Below, piece by piece: positions 6,485-12,110 of a DNA stretch of 12,110 nucleotides. The DNA comes from an uncultured Actinomycetes bacterium (GTDB taxonomy: Bacteria; Actinomycetota; Acidimicrobiia; Acidimicrobiales; Acidimicrobilacustridaceae), in the NCBI GenBank assembly GCA_945957335.1, contig CAMFLJ010000092.1, positions 1-12,110 of the forward strand. Direction: 5' to 3'. The position numbers and the translations under genes are program-made. A model generated the notes under the pieces. It ran no database searches. It saw only the letters and a list, made by a program, of their open reading frames with translations, and had not been told where the DNA came from. The first letter of the stretch is position 1. Every line of letters begins with the position of its first letter.

Positions 6485-7264
6485 GTGACCATCCCCCATC
6501 CCGTCCCTCCCGCCCAGCTGTTCGACCTCACGGGCAAGCGGGCGCTGGTCACCGGGGCGTCGTCGGGGCTGGGCCGCCGGATGGCGATGGTGCTGGCCGA
6601 GGCGGGCGCCACCGTGGCCGTCACCGCCCGCCGGGCCGAGCGCCTCCAGGAGCTGGCCGACGAGAGCTCGTCGATCGTCCCGGTGCCGGCCGACCTCGCC
6701 GTGGCGTCCGACCGGGAGGCGCTCGTCGCCACCGTCGAGGAGCGCCTCGGCGGCATCGACATCCTCGTGAACAACGCCGGCATCGCCGACCCCAAGCCGA
6801 TCGAGCAGGAGACGATCGACGACTTCATGCACATGATCGAGGTCAACCTCGTCTCCGCCTGGCACCTCAGCAAGCTGGCCGGCGTGGGCATGGTCGAGCG
6901 CCGCCACGGCTCGATCGTGAACATCGCCTCGATCATCGGCCTCGTGGCCGCCACGCCGGTGAAGCAGACCGGCTACCCCGCGGCCAAGGGTGGCCTCGTG
7001 ACCCTCACCAAGGAGATGGCCGTCCAGTGGGCCCGCAAGGGCGTGCGCGTGAACGCCATCTGCCCCGGCTGGTTCGAGACCGAGATGACCCACGACCTCG
7101 TGGGCACCGAGAAGGGCGACGACTTCATCGGCTCGAACACGCCGCTGCAGCGCGCCGGCCAGGTCCACGAGATGGACGGCGCCCTGCTGCTGCTCGCCTC
7201 GGACGCCGGGTCGTTCATGACCGGTTCGGTGGTGATGGTCGACGGCGGCTGGACCGCCCGCTGA
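6485..7264 (+). CDS. SDR-family oxidoreductase (classical, likely NADP-dependent)
   Basis: A 259-residue classical SDR with a short N-terminal extension (TIPHPVPPAQLFDLTGK), a pattern seen in gluconate-5-dehydrogenase-like and 3-ketoacyl reductase-like enzymes. Cofactor motif TGASSGLG (23-30). Arg49-Arg50 after the second strand (VTARRAERL) predict NADP(H), unlike the two other complete SDRs here. NNAG is at 96-99, Asn121 follows, and the catalytic residues are Ser149, Tyr164 and Lys168. The C-terminus SVVMVDGGWTAR is usual. The GTG start at 6485 follows GGAGACCCC. No in-frame alternative improves the fit. It stands alone on the plus strand, diverging from the SnoaL operon and converging on the thiolase-like gene with only 12 bp between stops. 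Substrate unknown. Confidence 0.92.
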   Translation: MTIPHPVPPAQLFDLTGKRALVTGASSGLGRRMAMVLAEAGATVAVTARRAERLQELADESSSIVPVPADLAVASDREALVATVEERLGGIDILVNNAGIADPKPIEQETIDDFMHMIEVNLVSAWHLSKLAGVGMVERRHGSIVNIASIIGLVAATPVKQTGYPAAKGGLVTLTKEMAVQWARKGVRVNAICPGWFETEMTHDLVGTEKGDDFIGSNTPLQRAGQVHEMDGALLLLASDAGSFMTGSVVMVDGGWTAR

Positions 7265-7276
7265 CGGCGCGAGCCC

Positions 7277-8431
7277 TCAGCGGTCGGCGGTGAGGATCAT
7301 GGCGCTGCCGTCCATGAGGGCCCCGCTGGTGACCGCGCAGACCTCGTGGCGGGGCGACTGGCGCTCGCCGCCACGGCCCTGCACCTGAAGGGCCGCCTCG
7401 GCCACCGTGTTCATGCCGTGGAGGTAGCCCTCCGACAGGAGGCCGCCGTGGGTGTTCACCGGCAGTGAGCCGCCCAGGCCGGTGGCGCCCGAGCGGAACA
7501 GCTCGCCGGCGGCGCCGCGCTCGGCCAGGCCCAAGCCCTCGACTCCCATCAGCACGGTGGTGGTGAAGCAGTCGTAGATCTCGGCCACGTCGACGTCGGC
7601 CGGGGTCACGCCCGCCCGACCGAACAGGTCGTCGCGCAGGAAGCTCGTGTAGTTGCGGGAGTAGTCGTCCCACAGCAGGTGGTCACCGATGTCGAGGCCG
7701 GGCCGGGGACCGCCCCGGTAGGTGCCGCTCGCCACCACGGCCGGCGGGTGGCGCAGGTCGCGGGCCTGGTCGAGGGCGCTCACGAGCACCGCGCAGGCGC
7801 CGTCGACCTCGACCGTGCAGTCGGCGCCGCGGTAGGGCTCGGCCACGTAGGGGGCGGCGAGGTAGTCGTCGACGGTGAGCGGCTCGCGCCGGTAGGCCCG
7901 CTCGTTGAGCCCGGCCCAGTCGCGCTGGCTCACCGCCACGGCCGCCGTGTCGAGCTCGCCCTGGCCGGTGTCGTGGAGGAACCGCTGGCCGAACATGCCG
8001 ACGTACATCAGGTAGGCGTCGTAGCCGAGCGGGTAGCGGAACTGGCCACCCATGCCCGAGAACTCCATGGTGCCGACGCGGGGGCCGGAGCGGCCGTTGA
8101 GCGCGCGGAACACGAGGACGTGGTCGGCCTGGCCGGTGGCGATGGCCGCCGCCGCCTGGGTGACGAGGTGGCACGGCGCCTGGCCACCGAGGTCGATGTC
8201 GAGTGAGAACCGCAGTTGGGGCAGCGCCAGCGTGGTGGCCACCGCCTGGGTGGGCACGGAGTCGTGCATCACCGCGAAGCTGGCGATGCCGTCGACGGCG
8301 GTGCGCTCCACCCCGGCATCCGCGATCGCCGTCCGGCACGCCTCGGTGGCGAGCTCGAGCACGGTTCGTCCCGAGTTGCGGGAGAGCTCGGTGTAGCCGA
8401 CGCCGGTGACGGCAGCCTGTCGGAGCGCCAC
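7277..8431 (-). CDS. Thiolase-fold lipid-transfer-type protein (non-canonical thiolase / possible aldolase)
   Basis: A 384-residue protein of the thiolase superfamily branch annotated as lipid-transfer protein or SCP-x-type thiolase. The N-terminal half has AAVTGVGYTEL (6-16), AIADAGVERTAVDGI and GGQAPCHLV (82-90) before AAAAIATGQADHVLVF. Matched to biosynthetic thiolases, the nucleophilic Cys position falls on Gly83, not on Cys87. The C-terminal motif is NTHGGLLSEGYLHG (326-339), with Tyr336 in place of the GHP histidine, followed by Cys365. Loss of the nucleophile argues against ordinary thiolysis. It fits aldolase-type relatives such as Ltp2, which release side-chain fragments from acyl-CoAs with a DUF35 partner. 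No DUF35 gene is in the window. The GTG at 8431 is one base after the GntR stop with GAAGG upstream; the open frame above it is antisense-free overlap only. Confidence 0.85.
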   Translation of the reverse strand: MALRQAAVTGVGYTELSRNSGRTVLELATEACRTAIADAGVERTAVDGIASFAVMHDSVPTQAVATTLALPQLRFSLDIDLGGQAPCHLVTQAAAAIATGQADHVLVFRALNGRSGPRVGTMEFSGMGGQFRYPLGYDAYLMYVGMFGQRFLHDTGQGELDTAAVAVSQRDWAGLNERAYRREPLTVDDYLAAPYVAEPYRGADCTVEVDGACAVLVSALDQARDLRHPPAVVASGTYRGGPRPGLDIGDHLLWDDYSRNYTSFLRDDLFGRAGVTPADVDVAEIYDCFTTTVLMGVEGLGLAERGAAGELFRSGATGLGGSLPVNTHGGLLSEGYLHGMNTVAEAALQVQGRGGERQSPRHEVCAVTSGALMDGSAMILTADR

Positions 8432-8432
8432 C

Positions 8433-9263
8433 TCAGCGGCCTTCGAGGAGCTCGGCGGACACGACCGAGACGGTGTCGACCGACTCGCCCCAGCCCGGCT
8501 CCTCGCTGGCGTAGTGCGCCCGGGCCACCAGCTCGGCGCCGCGCACGTCGCCCTTCTCGATGCGGGCGTAGAGCTTCTCGTGCTCGCGGGCGCTGGCCTT
8601 GCGGGCGGCGAGGTCGGAGAACGCGCCGTGCTGCTCGATGCTGCGGGCCATGTGGTCGACGTGCACGGTCCACAGCGACTCGAGCGCACCGACCACGAGG
8701 GCCATCGGCTCGTTGCCGCAGTGGGCCACGAGGTCGAGGTGGAACTGGCGGGCCAGGCCCGTGTAGGCGGCGGGGTCGTCGAGGGCGGCCTCGGCGGCGT
8801 CGAGCGTGGCGCGCAGCACCGGCAGGACGGTGTCGGCGCGGTCGGGGCGGGCGGCGCAGGCGGCCGCGCACGCCGGCTCGAACGAGGTGACGGCCTCGAG
8901 CACCTGGCCGAGCGACGAGCCACGCGACTGCAGGACCAGCCCCATCATGTAGACGACCTTCGACGCCTGCGGGGCGTGGACCACGGCACCGCCGACGTTG
9001 CCGCGCTGCACGGTGATGAGGCCCTCGGTCTCGAGGATCCGCAGCGCCTCGCGGATGGGTGGCAGGCTGACGCCGAACTCCTCGAGCAGCTCGTCCTGCT
9101 TGGGGAGCATCGAACCGTCGGGCAGCTCACCGGAGAGGATGCGCGAGCGGAGGGCGCTGGCCACCATCTCGGCCAGGCGGGGCTGGCGCAGCTGGTGGCG
9201 GGCATGGCTCGTGGCGGGGGTGCCCGTCGAAGGGCTCCCCGTCGAAGGGGTGGCGGCGCTCAT
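8433..9263 (-). CDS. GntR-family transcriptional regulator with FCD domain (FadR subfamily)
   Basis: A 276-residue DNA-binding regulator. A winged helix-turn-helix spans about 28-98 (ALRSRILSGELPDGSMLPKQ, then EEFGVSLPPIREALRILETEGLI, a textbook GntR recognition region). An all-helical FCD ligand domain covers about 105-265. His175, His228 and His250 occupy the places where FCD proteins bind a metal and a carboxylate ligand. Such regulators commonly sense the acid or CoA intermediate of the pathway they control. The first 27 residues are a disordered Ser/Thr/Pro/Gly segment. The ATG at 9263 has no Shine-Dalgarno site but lies just after a CATAAT box, so a leaderless transcript starting at the preceding GTG or this ATG is likely. 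It is followed after one base by the thiolase-like gene. It may control the divergent DapA-like gene and itself. Confidence 0.92.
   Translation of the reverse strand: MSAATPSTGSPSTGTPATSHARHQLRQPRLAEMVASALRSRILSGELPDGSMLPKQDELLEEFGVSLPPIREALRILETEGLITVQRGNVGGAVVHAPQASKVVYMMGLVLQSRGSSLGQVLEAVTSFEPACAAACAARPDRADTVLPVLRATLDAAEAALDDPAAYTGLARQFHLDLVAHCGNEPMALVVGALESLWTVHVDHMARSIEQHGAFSDLAARKASAREHEKLYARIEKGDVRGAELVARAHYASEEPGWGESVDTVSVVSAELLEGR
9223..9249. repeat. Short tandem repeat in the regulator's N-terminal linker
   Basis: CCCGTCGAAGGG occurs at 9223-9234 and 9238-9249, a 15-bp period that keeps the reading frame and encodes the PSTGSPSTG linker of the GntR protein. Probably a small in-frame duplication in a disordered segment. 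Confidence 0.65.
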
Positions 9264-9265
9264 CA

Positions 9266-9285
9266 CTTCTAAGATTATGACGATG
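9266..9285. promoter_or_regulatory. Overlapping divergent leaderless promoters of the GntR and DapA-like genes
   Basis: Plus strand: TAAGAT (9270-9275), then seven bases, then ATG at 9283. Minus strand: CATAAT (9279-9274), then seven bases, then GTG at 9266 directly followed by the ATG at 9263. Both spacings place the transcription start at or beside the start codon, and neither gene has a Shine-Dalgarno site. The two -10 boxes share 9274-9275, so both promoters cannot be occupied at once. Convincing -35 boxes were not identified. Confidence 0.5.
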
Positions 9286-10206
9286 ACGTCCTCAGCGCTC
9301 ACCCCGTCCGTCTTCGTGATCAGCATCACCCCGTTCGACGAGGCCGGTGCGCTCGACGAGGCCGCCCTCCGCGCCCACCTCGACCGCATGGCCGACGCCG
9401 GGGTCGGCGTCTACCTGGGCGGCGGCGGCAGCGGCGAGGGCTTCACGCTCTCCGACGCCGAGGCCCGGCGGGTGCTCGAGGTGGGCGTCGACCAGATCGG
9501 CGGCCGGGTGCCGGTGCGGGGCATGGGCATCGAGCCACGCACGGCCCAGCAGATGATCGACTACATCGCGGTCGCCGCGGCGGCCGGTGTCGACGCCGCG
9601 CAGATCTACTCGCTCGACCCGGGCCACGGCCACCGCCCCACGCCGGCCGAGATCGAGGCCTACCTGCGGGCCGTGCTGGAGAGCACCGACCTGCCGTGCG
9701 TCGTCTCTTCGCACCAGTCGGTGGGCTACAAGATCTCGGCCCGGCTGCTCGCCCGCCTGGCCGACGAGCACCCCCACCTGATCGGCGTGAACTGCAGCCA
9801 CGGCGACATCGGCGCCGTGGTCGAGCTGAGCGCGGCGGTCGGCGGTCGCCTGTCGATCCACGTCGGCGGGCCCATGCAGGCCCTGTCGTGCCTCGCCCTC
9901 GGCGGCCAGGGCTACCTCACCTCGGAGGCCAACCTGGCGCCCCGCCTGTGCCGCTCGGTGATCGACGCCTACGAGCGCGGCGACCTCGCCACCACGTTCT
10001 CCGCCTTCGCCGAGGTCGTGCGCCTGTCGGGCCTGCTCTACGGCCACGGTGGCATCCGGGCCACCAAGGCGGTGCTCGACCGCCTCGGCCTGCCCGCCGG
10101 GCCCGTGCGCCCCCCGCAGCTCGGCGTCTCGCCCGAGGTCGTCGACCAGGTGCTCGCCCACCTCGACGCCGCCGGCGTGCCCGCCATCGAGGGCTGGAGC
10201 GCCTGA
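9283..10206 (+). CDS. Dihydrodipicolinate synthase (DapA)-family protein lacking the Schiff-base lysine
   Basis: A 307-residue TIM-barrel protein of the DapA / N-acetylneuraminate lyase family. Family class I aldolases bind a keto acid through a lysine. Recognisable parts are SITPFDEAG (14-22), GGGGSGEGFTLS in place of GTTGE (46-57), and the RLADEHPHLIGV strand leading to the catalytic position. Aligned without gaps to E. coli DapA, the 28-residue Tyr-to-Lys spacing is kept, but Tyr133 becomes Ser142 and Lys161 becomes Asn170. Only two lysines exist in the whole protein (about 150 and one near 265). A conventional aldolase mechanism is therefore unlikely. The start at 9283 fits a leaderless promoter; an in-frame ATG at 9277 would add two residues but lies almost inside the -10 box. 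Diverges from the regulator; probably regulated by it. True reaction unknown. Confidence 0.85.
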   Translation: MTSSALTPSVFVISITPFDEAGALDEAALRAHLDRMADAGVGVYLGGGGSGEGFTLSDAEARRVLEVGVDQIGGRVPVRGMGIEPRTAQQMIDYIAVAAAAGVDAAQIYSLDPGHGHRPTPAEIEAYLRAVLESTDLPCVVSSHQSVGYKISARLLARLADEHPHLIGVNCSHGDIGAVVELSAAVGGRLSIHVGGPMQALSCLALGGQGYLTSEANLAPRLCRSVIDAYERGDLATTFSAFAEVVRLSGLLYGHGGIRATKAVLDRLGLPAGPVRPPQLGVSPEVVDQVLAHLDAAGVPAIEGWSA

Positions 10207-10344
10207 GCCCGCTCACGGCCCGACCGCGCCGAGTGCCGTGCTGGGTCGCGCAGCGCGCCTAGCGTGACCGCCGGCGAGATGGTTCGCCGCGCAATCGATC
10301 GACGGAGCGGGGCACCTCGGGGCCCCGTGCAGGGAGGACCACCG
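10207..10344 (+). promoter_or_regulatory. Leader/promoter region before the serine-hydrolase gene
   Basis: 138 bp without a convincing gene. A TAGCGT hexamer (10260-10265) fits a TANNNT -10 box, but its -35 is poor. Just downstream, CGGCGA (10272-10277) pairs with TCGCCG (10284-10289) around a six-base loop. This hairpin is either in the new leader or a weak terminator of the DapA-like gene. AGGGAGG (10331-10337) is the Shine-Dalgarno site of the next gene. Confidence 0.3.
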
Positions 10345-11544
10345 ATGGCCAGCAGCGCGCGCACGAAGAGGAGCCGACGCATGGCCGTCGCGGCCGGTGC
10401 GGTGGGCCTCGCCCTGGTGGCCGGGGCCTGCGGCGGCCCCGCCTGGACCCCGTCGGACAAGACCGTCTCCGGCGCCGACGCGGCCACCAGCACCCTCGAC
10501 GCGGAGACCACCGCCACGCTCTCGAAGATCCTCGAGGACGGCTTCGCCACCCCGGGCATGCCCGGCGTGGCCGCCTACGTGAAGATCGGCGACGGCGAGT
10601 GGAACGAGGCGCTCGGCGTCGGCGACCTCGACACCGGGGAGCCGTTCGACCCGGCCGCCCACGTGCGCATCGCCAGCATCACCAAGACCTTCACCGCCAC
10701 CGCCGTGCTCGAGCTGGTCGACCAGGGCAAGGTCTCGCTCGACGACACCCTCGACACCTACGTGCCGGGCATCACCAACGGCTCCACCATCACCGTGCGC
10801 GACCTGCTCGCCATGACCTCCGGCGTGTGGGACTTCACCAGCGACGACGCGCTGATCGCCCGCTGGACCGCCGACCCGACGATGCCGTGGACGCTCGACG
10901 ACACCATCGCCCTCATCAAGGGCAAGCCCGCCCAGTTCGCGCCGGGTGAGAAGGTGCTCTACACCGACTCGAACTACGCGCTGCTCACCAAGATCCTCGA
11001 AGAGGTCACCGGCATGACCGGCTCGGAGGCCGTCACCTCGATGGTGATCGAGCCGCTCGGCCTCACCGAGACCCGCTTCCCCGCCGCCGACCAGACCGGC
11101 GTGCCCGACCCCCACCAGCAGGGCTACCGCCCGCCGGGCCAGGAGCTCGACGCCCTCGACACGCTGGTGCCGGTCAGCGAGATCAACCCCGAGGTGGCTT
11201 CCGGCGCCGGCAACATGACCTCGACGCTGCCCGACCTGGCGATCTGGGCCCGGGCCCTCGCGAACGGCGACCTGCTCTCACCCGAGCTCCAGCAGCAGCG
11301 CCTCGAGTTCCGCCGCTTCGACGGCCAGAAGGTCGACGTCGGGTACGGCCTCGGCGTGCTGCGCCTCAACGACGTGATCGGCCACGACGGGGCGATCATC
11401 GGCTACAGCTCGGTGGCGATGTACTACCCGCCGGCCGACGCCACCTTCGTGATCGTCGGCAACGCGTCGAGCAACTTCACGACGCCCACGATGGACATCT
11501 TCCTGCAGATGCTCGCCGCCCTGTACCCCGACCAGGTGAAGTAG
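10345..11544 (+). CDS. Serine hydrolase lipoprotein, beta-lactamase/penicillin-binding (class C-like) fold
   Basis: A 399-residue exported protein of the beta-lactamase family (DD-peptidase, class C lactamase or esterase relatives). The N-terminus is basic with a twin Arg (SRRMAVAAG), followed by a hydrophobic segment and a lipobox-like AGAC with Cys29, so it is probably lipid-anchored outside the membrane. The catalytic set is present: Ser111-Ile-Thr-Lys114 (SxxK), Tyr206-Thr-Asp208 in the YSN position, followed by SNYALL, and His347-Asp-Gly349 in the KTG position. The ATG at 10345 is chosen for its AGGGAGG site seven bases upstream and because the signal peptide begins here, not at the in-frame ATG at 10264. 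It may trim peptidoglycan stem peptides or hydrolyse an ester. Actual antibiotic resistance is not implied. It stands alone, apparently unrelated to the catabolic genes. Confidence 0.9.
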   Translation: MASSARTKRSRRMAVAAGAVGLALVAGACGGPAWTPSDKTVSGADAATSTLDAETTATLSKILEDGFATPGMPGVAAYVKIGDGEWNEALGVGDLDTGEPFDPAAHVRIASITKTFTATAVLELVDQGKVSLDDTLDTYVPGITNGSTITVRDLLAMTSGVWDFTSDDALIARWTADPTMPWTLDDTIALIKGKPAQFAPGEKVLYTDSNYALLTKILEEVTGMTGSEAVTSMVIEPLGLTETRFPAADQTGVPDPHQQGYRPPGQELDALDTLVPVSEINPEVASGAGNMTSTLPDLAIWARALANGDLLSPELQQQRLEFRRFDGQKVDVGYGLGVLRLNDVIGHDGAIIGYSSVAMYYPPADATFVIVGNASSNFTTPTMDIFLQMLAALYPDQVK

Positions 11545-11566
11545 GCCCGACCCAACGCCCGCGACA

Positions 11567-11618
11567 CGTTCTGGCCGACGTCGCGTACCGTCGGCGGTAC
11601 GCAGGTTCGGCCAGAACG
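11567..11618. terminator. Large interrupted palindrome between convergent genes, candidate bidirectional terminator
   Basis: CGTTCTGGCCGA (11567-11578) is the exact reverse complement of TCGGCCAGAACG (11607-11618). Inside, GCGTACCG (11583-11590) pairs exactly with CGGTACGC (11595-11602) around a TCGG loop, leaving a four-by-four internal loop. The 20 paired positions lie between the stops at 11544 and 11631. No T-tract follows on either side, so it could also be a repeated palindromic element. Confidence 0.6.
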
Positions 11619-11630
11619 AGGAGAGCGGGG

Positions 11631-12110
11631 TCAGGCGGGGTCGCCGGCGGAGATGCCGCCGTCGGCCACGAACTCCGAGCCGGTGCTGTAGCTGCTGTCG
11701 TCCGAGGCCAGGAACACCGCCAGCTTCGCGATCTCCGCGGGGCGGGCGATGCGGCCGATGGGCTGGTGGGCGAAGTTCGGGTCGACCTGCTCCGGCGTGG
11801 CCGAGCCGATCAGGCGAGTGGCCACCGCGCCGGGGTGGATCGAGTTGACGCGAATGCCGAACTCACCGAGCTCGAGGGCGGCCACCTTGGTCATGCCCCG
11901 CACCGCGAACTTGGTGGCGGTGTAGGCCAGCAGGCCGGCCCGGCCGACGAGGCCGCGGATCGACGAGATGTTCACGATCGAACCGCCGCCACCGGCCTTC
12001 ATCGGCTCGGCCATGGTGCGCATGCCCAGGAACGTGCCGATCTGGTTGATGCGGATCGTGCGCTCGTAGTCCTCGACCGTCAGCTCGGCCAACGAGGCCT
12101 TGGCCACGAC
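11631..12110 (-). CDS. SDR-family oxidoreductase, C-terminal portion (cut at window edge)
   Basis: The visible 159 residues are the second part of a classical SDR. The Rossmann nucleotide motif and NNAG lie beyond the right edge. Present are the Asn helix (YERTIRINQIGTFLGMR), the active-site stretch NISSIRGLVGRAGLLAYTATK with the Ser-Tyr-Lys set, the VNSIHPGAVATRL loop, and the closing SEFVADGG. The pattern resembles 3-alpha/20-beta-hydroxysteroid dehydrogenase-like SDRs, but so do many others. The frame stays open to the edge, so the GTG at 12107 is an internal codon, not the true start. It converges on the serine-hydrolase gene with the large hairpin between. NAD or NADP preference cannot be judged without the N-terminus. 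Confidence 0.9.
   Translation of the reverse strand, partial: VVAKASLAELTVEDYERTIRINQIGTFLGMRTMAEPMKAGGGGSIVNISSIRGLVGRAGLLAYTATKFAVRGMTKVAALELGEFGIRVNSIHPGAVATRLIGSATPEQVDPNFAHQPIGRIARPAEIAKLAVFLASDDSSYSTGSEFVADGGISAGDPA

Noticed and set aside
4987..6954. A 655-codon minus-strand open frame that looks like an SDR with a huge N-terminal extension
   Set aside because: The extension overlaps the SnoaL-like gene in another frame and the antisense of the plus-strand SDR. The SDR begins with a GTG in a four-base overlap with the SnoaL stop.
8433..8923. Upstream extension of the thiolase-like frame to give a 548-residue protein
   Set aside because: The added part is Arg/Pro/Ser/Thr-rich frame-shadow of the GntR gene. 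Homology starts at the GTG at 8431 immediately after the regulator's stop.
9264..9389. Longer N-terminus of the GntR protein from 9389
   Set aside because: It would overlap the start of the DapA-like gene antisense for over 100 bp with non-homologous residues. The promoter arrangement supports a start at 9263-9266.
10345..11544. Calling the serine hydrolase an antibiotic-resistance beta-lactamase
   Set aside because: The SxxK/YxD/HxG set is shared by DD-peptidases, esterases and lactamases, and nothing in the sequence or context points to drug hydrolysis.

Overview
The window is very GC-rich, and almost every codon in the real genes ends in G or C. GTG starts, purine-rich Shine-Dalgarno sites and at least one apparently leaderless gene pair are present. 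Together with the gene mix (amidohydrolase_2, many SDRs, a lipid-transfer-type thiolase homologue, an orphan HAAT-type binding lipoprotein, DUF2277), this suggests an actinomycete, perhaps an uncultured member of class Acidimicrobiia. That placement is inference from style and gene content only. No rRNA, tRNA, CRISPR array, insertion sequence or phage gene was seen. Both outermost genes run off the window.

Layout. (1) 1-2134, minus strand: an amidohydrolase followed after 37 bp by an acyl-CoA synthetase cut at the left edge. (2) 2373-4572, plus strand: a substrate-binding lipoprotein followed by an SDR. These diverge from unit 1 across a 238-bp control region. (3) 4642-6356, minus strand: an operon read right to left as SnoaL-like protein, SDR (4-bp overlap), and a DUF2277 protein with a histidine-rich tail. 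It converges on unit 2. (4) 6485-7264, plus strand: a third SDR, divergent from unit 3. (5) 7277-9263, minus strand: a GntR/FCD regulator followed after 1 bp by a thiolase-like protein. (6) 9283-10206, plus strand: a DapA-family protein without the Schiff-base lysine. Its start codon lies only 19 bp from the regulator's, and the two promoters appear to overlap. (7) 10345-11544, plus strand: a serine-hydrolase (beta-lactamase fold) lipoprotein. (8) 11631-12110, minus strand: the C-terminal part of a fourth SDR, separated from unit 7 by a large hairpin.

How the parts may work together (inference). A CoA ligase, several alcohol/ketone oxidoreductases, a thiolase-fold carbon-carbon lyase candidate, a metal-dependent amidohydrolase/decarboxylase, a small NTF2-fold protein, a solute-binding lipoprotein and a GntR/FadR-type regulator together look like a CoA-dependent catabolic locus for a hydrophobic or (poly)cyclic carboxylic acid. 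Related AT-rich motifs built around CTCTAAGA and AAGGATAG occur in all three divergent control regions (around 2201-2289, 6401-6421 and 9268-9288). They may be operators of the local GntR protein that tie the locus into one regulon. The substrate cannot be read from the sequence.

The strongest oddities are the DapA homologue lacking both the catalytic Lys and Tyr, the mutually overlapping leaderless promoters at 9266-9285, the DUF2277 protein ending in an alternating His tail, and the 52-bp interrupted palindrome at 11567-11618.
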